Assembly (NCBI GenBank): GCA_016786885.1
Contig: JAEUVO010000057.1
Span: forward strand, 1 to 64,000
Reading direction: 5' to 3'
Length of the DNA: 64,000 nt
DNA from: Chitinophagaceae bacterium
GTDB lineage: Bacteria > Bacteroidota > Bacteroidia > Chitinophagales > Chitinophagaceae
Position numbers and translations under genes: made by a program. Shown here in pieces: positions 1 through 9,642 of the stretch. Within the stretch, counting starts at the first letter, position 1. Each line of letters opens with the position of its first letter. The notes under the pieces were generated by a model, which did not search any database, was not told where the DNA came from, and worked only from the letters and a program-made list of their open reading frames with translations.

Positions 1-2
1 TG

Positions 3-422
3 CAATGGGAATTGTTACAATTCGATTGTCACCGGTTACTTAAAAACTGTGTGGCTGACCTGAATAATCTATTGAGGACCGAAGTGGCTTTACATCATAA
101 CCAGTTCAATATGGATGGATTTGAATGGGTAGATCTTAACCATCGGGCGGAAAGTGTGATCGTATTTAAAAGAAAAGGAAAGAAAAAAGGGGATGACCTG
201 CTGGTAGTACTGAATATGACACCGGTAGTGCGGAATGACTGGCAAATCGAAGTAATTGGAAAGCCTTATAAAACCGAAATATTTAACAGCGACAAGACAA
301 TATACTGGGGAACAGGCGACGTTTATAATCCCGAACTGAGATGTGAGCTGGTTGACAAGGGTCAAAAAAAATACCGTGTTACCGTAAATTTACCTGCACT
401 TGCTGGGATTATTCTGAAATAA
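3..422 (+). CDS. glgB: 1,4-alpha-glucan branching enzyme, C-terminal part (5' end outside window)
   Basis: The reading frame is open from the first bases of the window (upstream residues Q-W-E), so this is the end of a longer gene. The ~140 residues match the C-terminal all-beta domain of GlgB: an FEWVDLNH-like segment, a VLNMTP strand, and a closing VNLPALAGIILK that fits the usual PALAAxxLK ending. GlgB makes alpha-1,6 branches in glycogen in the cytoplasm. The catalytic GH13 barrel lies upstream, outside the window. The family call rests on this C-terminal pattern only. There is no downstream glycogen gene in the window; the next gene is an unrelated TPR protein after 114 bp. Confidence 0.85.
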   Translation, partial: QWELLQFDCHRLLKNCVADLNNLLRTEVALHHNQFNMDGFEWVDLNHRAESVIVFKRKGKKKGDDLLVVLNMTPVVRNDWQIEVIGKPYKTEIFNSDKTIYWGTGDVYNPELRCELVDKGQKKYRVTVNLPALAGIILK

Positions 423-536
423 CTACTATTTTGGAATGAAATTCGCTGATAAAGAGGCGGTTAAGTTTTGATTAGTAAATCTCCAAATCTATCTTAGTGA
501 TGAGAAACTCTTTGTGTCAAAGTCAAAATTCATCCT

Positions 537-1598
537 ATGATACGTAATATACTCTTCCTGTGTCTGTTGCTGACGGGTTCGGTGGTGTTTTCACAAACTT
601 CAATTTCACCGATCAACCTCACTGTTGACAGTGCTGATTTCTTTTTGCAAAAAGGTTTACTGGAAAAACAAAATGGACGTCGCCTTGAATCGCTGAAAAA
701 TTTTGAAAAAGCAGCTAAGTATGATGCGAACAGTAAAACAATAACTGCTGAATTGGCTTCTGCCTATCATGATCTGCGCAAGTATGGAAATGCAAGGGAG
801 ATGTATAAGAAATTGGTTACGCTGGGTGATGAATCTCCGGCCACATTTAAGCAACTGATGCTGCTTTCTTACCAGATGAAACAGAATGATGATGTGATTG
901 AGTATGCTGCCAGGCTGAAGAAAGCTGACCCATCTGAGAAAGTGAACTTCTATCTTGGAAAAGTGCATTATGATACAGATAATTACGGGGAAGCTATAAA
1001 AGCATTGAATGAAGCAGCTAAAGAAGACCCTGCCAATGCAGAAGTCCCTTATATGATTGCCCGCAGCTATGCGGATATGATGAATTATAAACTTGCTGTT
1101 CCATATTTCAAGAAGGCGATTGAACTTGATCCTAAACAAAGCTATTGGGTGTATGAGCTTGGCCTTATCTGTTATGCAATGCATGATGATAAGAATGCTC
1201 TCAAATACATTTTAGAAGCAGCTGATAAAGGCTACAAAAAAGATAATGATTACCTGGAGAATCTTGCTATTGCTTACCTGAATGTCGGGCAATTGGATTC
1301 TGGTGTAGCTATGCTGAATGAAATTTTAAAAAAGAAACCAAGCGATCTGAATATACTGAACATGGTGGCTGAGGCTTGCTATTACAAGGCAAAGTATGAC
1401 ATGGCCATTGAATACTGGGACAGGGTACTTGAGTATGATAAAGAAAACGCTTCTGCATTATATATGATCGGGATGAGCTACCAGAAAAAAGGTGGAAGAG
1501 AGAATACAGAGAAGGGTATAGCTCTTTGCGACAAAGCGATCGAACTAGACCCCAGCCTCGCTTCTTTGAAACAGAAGAAGATGATGGCAGGCCTTTAA
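537..1598 (+). CDS. Exported tetratricopeptide repeat protein
   Basis: 353 residues. The N-terminus (MIRNILFLCLLLTGSVVFSQ) is a signal peptide ending at the FSQ site common in Bacteroidota. The rest is mostly TPR-like helix pairs from about residue 30 to 345, with typical phrases such as YGEAIKALNEAAKEDPANAE, AVPYFKKAIELDPKQSYWV and EKGIALCDKAIELDPSLASL. TPR arrays are protein-interaction scaffolds. The partner is not evident from neighbours, since glgB and argS are unrelated. A terminator-like hairpin follows the stop. Confident as a periplasmic TPR protein; specific role unknown. Confidence 0.85.
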   Translation: MIRNILFLCLLLTGSVVFSQTSISPINLTVDSADFFLQKGLLEKQNGRRLESLKNFEKAAKYDANSKTITAELASAYHDLRKYGNAREMYKKLVTLGDESPATFKQLMLLSYQMKQNDDVIEYAARLKKADPSEKVNFYLGKVHYDTDNYGEAIKALNEAAKEDPANAEVPYMIARSYADMMNYKLAVPYFKKAIELDPKQSYWVYELGLICYAMHDDKNALKYILEAADKGYKKDNDYLENLAIAYLNVGQLDSGVAMLNEILKKKPSDLNILNMVAEACYYKAKYDMAIEYWDRVLEYDKENASALYMIGMSYQKKGGRENTEKGIALCDKAIELDPSLASLKQKKMMAGL

Positions 1599-1620
1599 AT
1601 AACCTCTCTGGATGTAATTG

Positions 1621-1651
1621 AAGCAATCATGAATTTCATGGTTGCTTTTTT
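1621..1651 (+). terminator. Rho-independent terminator after the TPR gene
   Basis: An imperfect stem, AAGCAATCATGAA paired with TTTCATGGTTGCTT, runs into a T-tract. It lies 22 bp past the TPR stop and ahead of the convergent argS end. Confidence 0.7.
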
Positions 1652-1683
1652 ATTACAGCCTGTTTATTGATTACATACTTGAG

Positions 1684-3465
1684 TTACATTCTTTCCGGTA
1701 CTCTTATTCCCAGCAGACTCATTGCAGATGCAATTACGTTAGCTGTCATTGCAGAAAGCTGCAAACGCAGTTGTTTCTTTTCTTCAGATTCTGCATTCAT
1801 GACGGAATGTTCCGTATAAAAGGTATTGAATGATTTGGCAAGGTTAAAGGCATAAATAGCCAGTACAGATGGATTATGCTCTGCAACAGCCTGCTCAATG
1901 ATGATCGGGTATTGTTCCAGTGAAACGATCAGTTCTTTTTCAAGCTTCAGAAGACTTACCGTGCCTTGTACCTTATGCCTTGTGTCTTGTACCTTTCTTA
2001 AAACCGATTTTATCCTCGCATGGGTATATTGTACAAAGGGGCCCGTAAAACCGTGAAAATCGATGGATTCTTCCGGGTTGAAGATCATTTTCTTTTTAGG
2101 ATCAACTCTCAACAGGAAAAATTTTAATGCACCTAAGGCGATCGTATCGTAGAGTTCTTTCAATTCCCCTTCAGTAAAATCTTTGACCTTCCCGAGTTCT
2201 TCTGTTTTATTTTTTGCCACATTCACCATTTCTTCCACCATATCATCTGCATCCACTACTGTACCCTCACGGCTTTTCATTCTGCCGGTCGGCAATTCCA
2301 CCATGCCATAACTCAGGTGGTATATACCATTGGCATAAGGTCTGCCTAATTTCTGCAGGATAAGTTTGAGCACTTTCATATGGTAGTTCTGTTCGTCAGC
2401 TATCACATAAATACTCTGGTCATACCTGAACTCTTCATATTTCTGTTGTGCCAGGCCTAGGTCTTGTGTGATGTAAACAGAAGTACCATCTTTCCGCAAT
2501 ACAAGTTTTTCATCAAGGCCTTCGGCTGTCAGATCGATCCATACACTACCATCATCCTTTTTAAAGAATACTCCCTGTTTCAATCCTTCTTCCACAAATT
2601 TTTTGCCCGGTAGATAGGTTTCACTTTCGTAATACATCTTTTGGAAATCGCTGCCGATTCTCTTGTAGGTCACATCAAATCCTTCATACACCCAGCCATT
2701 CATTTTTTTCCATAGGTCAATTACACCCGGTTTACCGGCTTCCCAGTCAAGCAGCATCTGCTGTGTGCCTTTCATGATAGGGGCTTCTTTTTCCGCTTCT
2801 TCTTTTTTCATTCCCCCTGCTACCAATTCTTCTACTTGTTTTTTGTATTCATCATTGAACTTTACATAGTATTCTCCCACAAAGTGATCGCCTTTGGTAT
2901 TGGTTGATTGTGGCGTAGCCCCGTTTGCAAACAGTTGCCAGGCGATCATACTCTTGCAGATATGTATACCCCTGTCATTAACAATACAGCTTTTGATCAC
3001 TTCATAGCCGCTTTCTTTTAGTATCTGCGCCACACTCCATCCTAAAAAATTATTCCGGAGGTGACCCAAATGCAATGGTTTATTGGTATTGGGAGAGGAA
3101 TATTCTACCATTACTTTTTCTCCGTTGGGTGATTTGAAACCGAATTTTGCATTATCATAATTCGATTGCAATACTTCTATCCAGTATGCATCAGTAATTG
3201 CCAGGTTCAGAAAACCTTTAATAACATTATACCCGCTGAACAGATCCGGGTTATTTTTAACCAGTGCTTCGCCAATTTCATTCCCTAATTGTTCTGGTGA
3301 TTTTTTCAGCTGTTTTACAAAGGAGAACAACACCAGCGTATAATCGCCTTCAAATTCAGGTTTGGTTGAGTTTATGGTGAGGTCAGCTTCTGTGAATGCC
3401 TGTTTATATAGATCATCAAGTGCTCTTGCTACTAATGGTTTGATCCTGCTTACAATACTCATCAT
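1684..3465 (-). CDS. argS: Arginyl-tRNA synthetase
   Basis: 593 residues, full length for class I ArgRS. The N-terminal additional domain is followed by the HIGH-type signature in NTNKPLHLGHLRNN (about residues 127-140). The KMSKS-equivalent appears as GRMKSREGTVVDADD (about 395-409), the usual degenerate form in ArgRS. The C-terminal DALR anticodon-binding domain starts near the FTGPFVQYTHARIKSVL segment and ends in LLGIRVPERM. It charges tRNA-Arg in the cytoplasm. An insert around residues 495-505 (QDTRHKVQGTVSLLK) replaces part of a DALR-domain helix: the DNA there contains the near-tandem phrase accttatgccttgtgtcttgtacc, suggesting a small in-frame repeat expansion. A TAAATTTG -7 box lies just upstream. 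Confidence 0.97.
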   Translation of the reverse strand: MMSIVSRIKPLVARALDDLYKQAFTEADLTINSTKPEFEGDYTLVLFSFVKQLKKSPEQLGNEIGEALVKNNPDLFSGYNVIKGFLNLAITDAYWIEVLQSNYDNAKFGFKSPNGEKVMVEYSSPNTNKPLHLGHLRNNFLGWSVAQILKESGYEVIKSCIVNDRGIHICKSMIAWQLFANGATPQSTNTKGDHFVGEYYVKFNDEYKKQVEELVAGGMKKEEAEKEAPIMKGTQQMLLDWEAGKPGVIDLWKKMNGWVYEGFDVTYKRIGSDFQKMYYESETYLPGKKFVEEGLKQGVFFKKDDGSVWIDLTAEGLDEKLVLRKDGTSVYITQDLGLAQQKYEEFRYDQSIYVIADEQNYHMKVLKLILQKLGRPYANGIYHLSYGMVELPTGRMKSREGTVVDADDMVEEMVNVAKNKTEELGKVKDFTEGELKELYDTIALGALKFFLLRVDPKKKMIFNPEESIDFHGFTGPFVQYTHARIKSVLRKVQDTRHKVQGTVSLLKLEKELIVSLEQYPIIIEQAVAEHNPSVLAIYAFNLAKSFNTFYTEHSVMNAESEEKKQLRLQLSAMTANVIASAMSLLGIRVPERM

Positions 3466-3481
3466 TTCTTGCTTTAGCCGG

Positions 3482-3489
3482 CAAATTTA
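3482..3489 (-). promoter_or_regulatory. Bacteroidota-type -7 box upstream of argS
   Basis: On the minus strand the sequence is TAAATTTG, which fits TAnnTTTG, ending 17 bp before the argS ATG. No clear -33 TTTG is visible at the usual spacing. Confidence 0.4.
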
Positions 3490-3530
3490 CGAAACCTTAC
3501 CTCTAATTCCTTAATTACCAATTCCCATAT

Positions 3531-3538
3531 TACCTTTG
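3531..3538 (+). promoter_or_regulatory. Bacteroidota-type -7 box upstream of the gtrA-like gene
   Basis: TACCTTTG fits TAnnTTTG and ends 7 bp before the ATG, so the transcript would have almost no leader. No -33 element was recognised. Confidence 0.35.
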
Positions 3539-3545
3539 CCCGTCC

Positions 3546-4061
3546 ATGCGAAAACATTTACATAGTGCCAGGGATTTCATACTACCCGTTATTGATTTTT
3601 TCTATCCGCCATTCCGCAGGCTGATGAACCTGCAGACCTTTCGCTATGCTGCATCTGGAGGTGGTAATGTGCTGCTGGGCTTCCTTGTCTATTCACTGAG
3701 CTATAAGTTCCTTTTTTTTGAAAAAGATTTCGATTTTGGCTTCTATGCTTTTAAAGGGCATATAGCCGCATTGTTTCTTTCATTTTGTATCACATTCCCG
3801 ATTGGGTTCTTTATGTCGAAATATGTGGTCTTTACTGATTCGAACATGAAGGGGAGAATACAGCTGTTCCGTTATTTTATGATCTGCATGTTTAACCTGG
3901 TTCTGAACTACCTCTTGCTTAAAATATTTGTAGAAAAGCTGAATGTGCAGCCCATACTTGCCCAGGTAATGACAGTGGTGATCGTAGTAGTATTTAGTTA
4001 CCTGGCACAAAGGAATTTTTCTTTCAAGGCATCTGCAATTGATGAAGAGATCAGAGACTGA
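3546..4061 (+). CDS. GtrA-like family membrane protein
   Basis: 171 residues with four hydrophobic segments: about 35-52 (GNVLLGFLVYSLSYKFLFF), 70-92, 107-125 (YFMICMFNLVLNYLLLKIF) and 133-155 (ILAQVMTVVIVVVFSYLAQ). This is the GtrA topology, and the segment SYLAQRNFSFKA before the C-terminus matches the family's conserved end (Q-R/K-x-x-x-F). GtrA-type proteins are small inner-membrane proteins linked to transfer of lipid-carried sugars. No glycosyltransferase is adjacent, so the substrate is unknown. The last 11 bp overlap the convergent DUF4403 gene. Confidence 0.8.
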   Translation: MRKHLHSARDFILPVIDFFYPPFRRLMNLQTFRYAASGGGNVLLGFLVYSLSYKFLFFEKDFDFGFYAFKGHIAALFLSFCITFPIGFFMSKYVVFTDSNMKGRIQLFRYFMICMFNLVLNYLLLKIFVEKLNVQPILAQVMTVVIVVVFSYLAQRNFSFKASAIDEEIRD

Positions 4062-5481
4062 AATTACCGGAATCTACTTTTACAGAGAGATCGCCTTTAC
4101 AATTACTTCGTATCACAAGGTGCTGCTGCATGGGATAGATACCGGCAAGTTTTATATCATTGATGTTGCCATAGCTGCGTATACCCTTCATCCATTCCTG
4201 GTTTAGTTGTTCATTGACCGTTACTTTGGCTGAATCGATATAGGCCCCAAGTTCAAACCGGGCATGTTTGCTGATCTCTTTGGTGATCTTTTTATCAAAC
4301 AACCAGTCTGCCGAACCAAGCAGCACATTTTTTGACTTGATATCAAAATCAATATTTGTTACCTGGATGGTTCTGCTGGTGGTATCATAAACCGGTTTGC
4401 CAACGAGATAAACAATACCATTATTGGTACCCGAAAAGTTGATCCTGATGATGAGCTTTTCAAATCCGCCACCGTAAATTTTGCAACTGTCAATAATAAA
4501 CTTCTTTTTTACAAAGGCTTTTTTAAAATCGAATTGTTTGCCGGCTACCTGTTCATTCATCAGCTGACTGAGGGAATCATAACTTAATACAGCATCAAGG
4601 AAAATTGAAAATCCGTCTTTGCCGACGGCATTGCTGATATGGGGTACCCATGAACTTTCTTCTACCGGTTTTTCAAAACTGATAACAGGTTTGGCAGATA
4701 ATCCCAATACTACATTCAGTGAATCATTTTGGGTATACAGCCGGTTGATATGAACACTTTTCGGATTGATCTTTAACCAGCCCAGCCCATAAATTCCATA
4801 CACTTTATTCAGCTGATCCCACACTTTTTGAAATTGTGGTTTCAGATCAGTAGAACTGTAACTTTTGTCCAGGTCTTTTTTAGCAGCATCAAGCTCTGTT
4901 GTTAATCCTTTCATCACCTGGTTAGTGATATTCTGTCCCCAGAAGCACACTTCACATTTATCCAATGGTTGCGGTTCATTTCTTTTTATGTCCAGTTTTA
5001 CTTTGTAGTTGGTCATCAGGGTGAGTGTATTGCTGAAGGATACAGTCACTTTTCGTTCAGGTTCATCAAAACCGCAACGGCAGGGAGGTGTCCAGGGGGA
5101 AAGAATAACTCCATTAGCACATACCCTGGTGGAACCAATGATCTTGTAAAAGCCGGTGAATCCCAGGTTCAATGACATCCCGGAGGCTTTCATCTGCAGC
5201 CTGCTTCTTCGGAAAGAATATTTATAACGGGTATCACAACCAACCTGCACCCAGCCATCCGGGTAGCCCGGGGAAGTAAACAGTGTATCTACACTTTTCT
5301 CGGCCATGGCATAGACAGGCTTCAGGTCTATCTGTATCGGAATATTAATTTCAGAATCAGGCAATGAATCCAGTTTGAAATTGCCGGGTGACAAATCTGG
5401 ATTAGCCGGATTTATTTTTTGGGAGTGAGAAGCGATAAAACCGAATAAACAAAGTAAAATAAGAATCCCTTTTCCTTTCAT
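4051..5481 (-). CDS. DUF4403 family exported protein
   Basis: 476 residues with a signal peptide (MKGKGILILLCLFGFIASHS). The body fits DUF4403: an INIPIQIDLKPVYAMAEKSV start, a Cys-containing WVQVGCDTRYKYSF block, WTPPCRCGFDEPERKV, then a long alternating beta/helix region with SAKPVISF and a closing block that returns repeatedly to strands (VIRSNCKGDLSVKV). DUF4403 proteins resemble lipid-binding tubular (BPI/TULIP-like) folds; this is an analogy rather than a demonstrated function. It converges on gtrA with an 11-bp overlap. Confidence 0.8.
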   Translation of the reverse strand: MKGKGILILLCLFGFIASHSQKINPANPDLSPGNFKLDSLPDSEINIPIQIDLKPVYAMAEKSVDTLFTSPGYPDGWVQVGCDTRYKYSFRRSRLQMKASGMSLNLGFTGFYKIIGSTRVCANGVILSPWTPPCRCGFDEPERKVTVSFSNTLTLMTNYKVKLDIKRNEPQPLDKCEVCFWGQNITNQVMKGLTTELDAAKKDLDKSYSSTDLKPQFQKVWDQLNKVYGIYGLGWLKINPKSVHINRLYTQNDSLNVVLGLSAKPVISFEKPVEESSWVPHISNAVGKDGFSIFLDAVLSYDSLSQLMNEQVAGKQFDFKKAFVKKKFIIDSCKIYGGGFEKLIIRINFSGTNNGIVYLVGKPVYDTTSRTIQVTNIDFDIKSKNVLLGSADWLFDKKITKEISKHARFELGAYIDSAKVTVNEQLNQEWMKGIRSYGNINDIKLAGIYPMQQHLVIRSNCKGDLSVKVDSGNFSL

Positions 5482-5874
5482 GATACATGTTGACGGTCAA
5501 AAATAGCTAAACAAAGGAAAAAGAATTGTGAAGAAATTACCAGGTAAAAATTGTTGTTCGGCGGGAAAGAGTACAATCAGAGGTCGGGTAGTAGCACAAC
5601 TTCAAGACCTGTTTGCGGCAGACCGGCAAATGAATTAACAAAGCTTCTGTTTTTAATGCGTATTTATTGTACGTACTTTACCTCTGGCCCGGAACTCCGT
5701 GGTCCTGCAATAAATAATATACACTCTATGATTACTCTAGCGATCCTCCTGTTGATATCCCGTACTAAAAAAGGCCAGTTCATACTTTTCCGCATAGCCA
5801 GGCTTACGCCACTGGCCCTCCGGTATTAATTAGTTTGGGTTGTATCATACTAAGCCAGTTACCATTCCAATTAG
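5482..5874. other. 393-bp intergenic region without a supportable gene
   Basis: It lies between the start of the DUF4403 gene and the end of the YdeI-like gene. A 92-codon open frame on the + strand (5551-5829) has no recognisable domain, no ribosome-binding site and low-complexity junction-like sequence, so it is not called. No clear terminator or palindromic repeat was seen. Confidence 0.5.
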
Positions 5875-6537
5875 CTACAAGTTTCTTGGGTTTTTCCATT
5901 GTTTGCCAAGCCTTTCTACTGTTCCTTTTATCCTTTCTGTTCTTGTTTCTTCTCTTTTCGCCGTTACGATCCATTCGATATATTCTTTCTTATTGGTAAA
6001 AGAAAGTGTGTTGAAATAAGCGGCTTCCTTTTTATTCTTTTTTAGTGCTGCTGCCACATCATCCGGCAGTTTTACTTCTTTGTTTTTTGGATTTACCCAA
6101 TTGAAAATTTCTCTTTCAGGTTTTCCTTTCTCTTCTTTCTTTTTATCGGCTTCTGTTTTGGCCCGGAAACCAAAGATGGACCAGGTTTTATCAAATGAAA
6201 GAAGATTGATCCAGCTTAATTTCTCTTTTTCTTTCATCAGGCATTCCCATCCGTTTTCACGGGTCAGGTCGGTTTGTATGCCAGATGTTCCTTTGGGATA
6301 ATACACCCAAACGGTTATCTCCGGTTTTACCAGCTTCATCACTTTGCTCATCTCTTTTTCTAATTGAGCTTTACTCATCACAAACCAGTGTACCTGGTCA
6401 TACTCTTTGGAGCTGTCTGTTATCTTCACCCCGGCAGGTAAACCCTGCAATCCTTTTCTAAAATCAGCCGGTGCATTCAGCGTCAGCAAGGTGAATTGGG
6501 GTTTGATCCTTAATTTATCAGAAATGCTGTTAGGCAT
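5875..6537 (-). CDS. YdeI/OmdA-like protein (bacteriocin-protection family)
   Basis: 220 residues. The C-terminal ~70 residues match the OmdA / YdeI-OmpD-associated domain: KLPDDVAAALKKNKKEAAYF followed by FTNKKEYIEWIVTAKREETR and TERIKGTVERLGKQ, the characteristic 'AxxxFxxLsxxxxreyv.WI..AKr.eTR..Ri' pattern. The N-terminal ~100 residues (FTLLTLNAPADFRKGLQGLP, WVYYPKGTSG) look like the small domain found in DUF3052-type proteins, possibly a second fused domain. No signal peptide, so cytoplasmic. The biochemical role of the family is poorly known. Confidence 0.75.
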   Translation of the reverse strand: MPNSISDKLRIKPQFTLLTLNAPADFRKGLQGLPAGVKITDSSKEYDQVHWFVMSKAQLEKEMSKVMKLVKPEITVWVYYPKGTSGIQTDLTRENGWECLMKEKEKLSWINLLSFDKTWSIFGFRAKTEADKKKEEKGKPEREIFNWVNPKNKEVKLPDDVAAALKKNKKEAAYFNTLSFTNKKEYIEWIVTAKREETRTERIKGTVERLGKQWKNPRNL

Positions 6538-6604
6538 GTTGGTTGATTTGTGTTTTTAAAATTAAGCGGATTGTGGAAATTGGGTTGCTGGAACTTGCTT
6601 TTTT

Positions 6605-6687
6605 CAGGCCACAGAGAACCACAGAGGAACAGAGTTGCACAGAAAATTTCTCTCTGGTTCTCTTATACTCAGCAGCCCTCTGTGGTC
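6605..6687. repeat. Dispersed CCACAGAGG inverted-repeat element
   Basis: A tract of overlapping CACAGAG words (6609-6640) is followed 50 bp later by CCCTCTGTGGTC, the near-complement of AACCACAGAGGA. This forms a hairpin-prone intergenic element upstream of dnaK. A related CCACAGATTA element occurs at 59851-59927. Confidence 0.6.
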
Positions 6688-6799
6688 TTTTTTAGATGCC
6701 CAATGAACCGGACGATGGCTTCAAAACCTGACAATTTTTCACCCCAAACCCTCACGGCACAATGATTGACAAGCTATAGCGAACTACAAAATTTAAACC

Positions 6800-8713
6800 A
6801 TGGCAAAGATCATAGGAATCGACTTAGGAACCACCAACAGTTGCGTTTCCGTAATGGAAGGCAACGAACCGGTGGTGATTGCTAATGATGAGGGACGCCG
6901 TACGACCCCGTCAATAGTGGCTTTTTTAAAGAATGGCGAACGTAAAGTGGGTGACCCGGCCAAACGCCAGGCCATCACCAACCCGCATAATACCATCGCT
7001 TCGGTGAAGCGTTTCATGGGCCGCCAGTTTGATGAAGTGACTGAAGAGATCAGCCACTGGAGCTATAAAGTGGCAAAAGGTGACAATAATACCGTTCGTA
7101 TTGACATAGATGGCAGACTGTATACGCCACAGGAAATCAGCGCTATGGTGCTGCAAAAAATGAAAAAAACGGCCGAGGATTACCTTGGCCATGAAGTGAC
7201 CGAGGCGGTGATTACCGTACCAGCTTACTTCAACGATGCCCAGCGCCAGGCTACCAAAGAAGCCGGTGAAATTGCTGGTCTTACCGTTCGCCGTATTGTA
7301 AATGAGCCGACAGCCGCTGCGCTGGCTTATGGTTTGGATAAAGCCAAGCATGACCAGAAGATCGCCGTGTTTGACCTCGGTGGTGGTACGTTTGATATTT
7401 CCGTACTCGAACTGGGTGACGGAGTATTTGAAGTAAAATCAACCAATGGTGATACCCACCTTGGTGGTGATGACTTTGATAAAGTGATCATGGACTGGCT
7501 GGCACAGGAGTTTAAGAATGATGAGGCCATCGACCTGCGCAAAGACCCGATGGCCCTGCAGCGTTTGAAAGAAGCAGCAGAAAAAGCAAAAGTGGAACTG
7601 TCTTCTTCTTCTGAAACAGAAATTAATCTTCCTTACATCACAGCGGTTGACGGAGTGCCCAAGCACCTCGTTAAAAAACTGAGCCGTGCAAAATTTGAAT
7701 CACTGGCCGATAATTTATTTGCCCGCTGCCTGAAGCCTTGCGAAGCCGCATTGAAAGATGCCGGTTTATCTACTTCACAAATTGATGAAGTGATACTGGT
7801 GGGCGGATCTACAAGGATACCTAAAGTGCAGGAGATAGTAGAGAAGTTCTTTGGTAAAAAACCAAACAAAGGGGTAAACCCTGATGAGGTGGTTGCTGTA
7901 GGTGCTGCTATACAAGGTGCGGTACTGACTGGTGAAGTAAAAGATGTATTGCTGCTCGACGTAACACCGCTTTCTCTCGGTATTGAAACAATGGGTGGTG
8001 TGATGACACCGCTGATACCAAGCAACACCACTATACCGACCAAGAAATCAGAAGTGTTCTCTACTGCCAGCGATAACCAGCCCGGTGTACAGATACATGT
8101 ACTCCAGGGAGAAAGAAGTATGAGTAAGGACAACAAGAGCCTTGGCATCTTCAATCTCGATGGTATACCACCGGCACCAAGAGGCATACCGCAGATAGAA
8201 GTGATATTTGATATTGATGCCAACGGTATCTTACATGTTACGGCAAAAGATAAAGGAACAGGTAAGGAACAAAAGATACATATTGAAGCAGGCAGCGGCT
8301 TAAGCAAGGAAGAAGTGGAAAAAATGAAAGCTGAAGCAAAAGCCAATGAAGCCAGTGATAAGGCCGAGAAAGAAAAAGTAGAAAAACTGAACCAGGCTGA
8401 CAGCCTCGTATTCCAGACAGAAAAACAACTGAAGGAATATGGTGACAAGATACCGGCTGATAAGAAAGGCGCTATTGAGCAGGCCGCTGAAAAATTAAAA
8501 GAAGCCCACAAGGCACAGGATATACCGGCCATTGATACAGCTATGGCTGCTTTGAATGCAGCATGGACAGCTGCCAGCGAGGATATGTATAAGGCTACGC
8601 AAGAAAATGCAGGAGGCCCAACGCCAAATGCTGAAGCCGGTGCAGGACCACATACCGCTGATGCAGGAAGTACGGATAATGTAACGGATGTGCCGTATGA
8701 GGAAGTGAAGTAA
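6800..8713 (+). CDS. dnaK: Molecular chaperone DnaK (Hsp70)
   Basis: 637 residues, the normal DnaK length. The N-terminal ATPase has [14 protein letters not shown], the phosphate-2 motif [15 protein letters not shown] and the adenosine motif [15 protein letters not shown]. The substrate-binding domain begins at [18 protein letters not shown], followed by the helical lid and an acidic tail ending in DVPYEEVK. It refolds and holds proteins in the cytoplasm with DnaJ and GrpE, neither of which is in the window. No CIRCE operator was seen upstream; the 260-bp leader region carries a dispersed inverted repeat instead. A terminator follows. Confidence 0.98.
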   Translation: MAKIIGIDLGTTNSCVSVMEGNEPVVIANDEGRRTTPSIVAFLKNGERKVGDPAKRQAITNPHNTIASVKRFMGRQFDEVTEEISHWSYKVAKGDNNTVRIDIDGRLYTPQEISAMVLQKMKKTAEDYLGHEVTEAVITVPAYFNDAQRQATKEAGEIAGLTVRRIVNEPTAAALAYGLDKAKHDQKIAVFDLGGGTFDISVLELGDGVFEVKSTNGDTHLGGDDFDKVIMDWLAQEFKNDEAIDLRKDPMALQRLKEAAEKAKVELSSSSETEINLPYITAVDGVPKHLVKKLSRAKFESLADNLFARCLKPCEAALKDAGLSTSQIDEVILVGGSTRIPKVQEIVEKFFGKKPNKGVNPDEVVAVGAAIQGAVLTGEVKDVLLLDVTPLSLGIETMGGVMTPLIPSNTTIPTKKSEVFSTASDNQPGVQIHVLQGERSMSKDNKSLGIFNLDGIPPAPRGIPQIEVIFDIDANGILHVTAKDKGTGKEQKIHIEAGSGLSKEEVEKMKAEAKANEASDKAEKEKVEKLNQADSLVFQTEKQLKEYGDKIPADKKGAIEQAAEKLKEAHKAQDIPAIDTAMAALNAAWTAASEDMYKATQENAGGPTPNAEAGAGPHTADAGSTDNVTDVPYEEVK

Positions 8714-8771
8714 TTGTTTTGCTATCCCGAGCAAAGCGAGGGATCTGAGTATTAAGAAACAAGTTTTATTA

Positions 8772-8803
8772 AAGCCCCTGTAGAAATGCGGGGGCTTATT
8801 TAT
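8772..8803 (+). terminator. Terminator after dnaK
   Basis: AAGCCCC pairs with GGGGCTT across an 11-12-nt loop, followed by an AT-rich tail (ATTTATTT). Confidence 0.65.
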
Positions 8804-9642
8804 TTAAAAATGAAAAGATCCTTTATACTCTGTTTCAATAAACTCGTTCTGGTAAAAACCTGTCCCTATTGGATTTTGTACTGTGTGAATCGTTCTATAA
8901 TCTTTGGAATATTCGTTTGATAATTCAAGAAGTTTTTTCGCTTCAAAGTACAATGGCCAAATATTAACTGATGATAAACCCAATTTTGAGTTTGGACCAG
9001 CAACCGTTAATCCACACTCAAGTTGATGAACTAAATTATTTGCTCGAGATAGATGATTGATCCAGTTATGGTCAAAAAAATCAGAATAGTTCATTAACGC
9101 ATCAATATTCTTTGAAATTTTATCACAACAATCAACGACAAAGTCGTGAAAAGTAATTGACTGGCCATTGAGAATTACTTTGTTTTGTGTAATTAATATA
9201 TTGTCACAGGCTTTATTAAATTCTGAATGTGATACTCTACATGTTTCTCCTTTTTTTAATACTGTATCACAAACTGCACTGATCAGCTGAGTGGCCTTCT
9301 GATTAATTCGAAATGTACTATTGTTAGTAATTGTGAAAGTAGAAATTTTTTTCCTACTCTTTGGATATAGCTCAATAAAATAATAAAAGATTACTCCTGT
9401 AACGTAGGCGTAAATTATTTGTACTACTACGTGGTTTATTCCACGAGTGAATTTGTTTTCAATGGTTCTGGTAAAAATATAACACTCATAATTTAGGAGG
9501 CAAATGATTGCGAATAAAAAAACAAACCAATAGAATGGCTTTACTTGTTTAAATGAGTGATAAAAGAAATTCAGTTTTGAGTTCTTCAATGAGAGTTTCG
9601 TATTTGTGCATTCAAATATCTTTATTTTTTTATAATTAACAT
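8804..9642 (-). CDS. Orphan two-TM membrane protein, apparently frameshifted at its 5' end
   Basis: About 279 residues. Two hydrophobic segments (FYWFVFLFAIICLLNYECYI and VVVQIIYAYVTGVIFYYFIE) are followed by a ~180-residue soluble domain with Cys-containing helices (VVDCCDKISKNIDALM) that I do not recognise. The long open frame reaches back to a GTG at 9724, but its first ~30 codons lie inside a dispersed repeat. The best start is the ATG at 9642, preceded by GGAAGGAG with a 4-nt spacer. From it the ribosome reads M-L-I-I-K-K and then TAA; the downstream frame is -1 relative to it and the switch falls exactly at A-AAA-AAA (9625-9631). This could be programmed frameshifting, polymerase slippage, or a 1-bp loss that broke the gene. 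Lower GC and odd codon use suggest transfer. Confidence 0.5.
9625..9631 (-). promoter_or_regulatory. A-AAA-AAA slippery heptamer at the frame junction
   Basis: On the minus strand, ATG TTA ATT ATA AAA AAA TAA places the heptamer in the exact -1 slippage register, directly before a stop. A -1 shift continues ATA AAG ATA TTT into the long open frame. An eighth A would also restore the frame. Confidence 0.4.

Noticed and set aside
4051..4061. Frameshift between gtrA and the DUF4403 gene
   Set aside because: They are convergent genes with overlapping 3' ends; both frames are complete.
5551..5829. 92-codon open frame on the + strand
   Set aside because: No domain, no ribosome-binding site, no signal peptide; sequence looks like junction DNA between two genes.
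6538..6799. CIRCE heat-shock operator before dnaK
   Set aside because: No TTAGCACTC-type inverted repeat is present.
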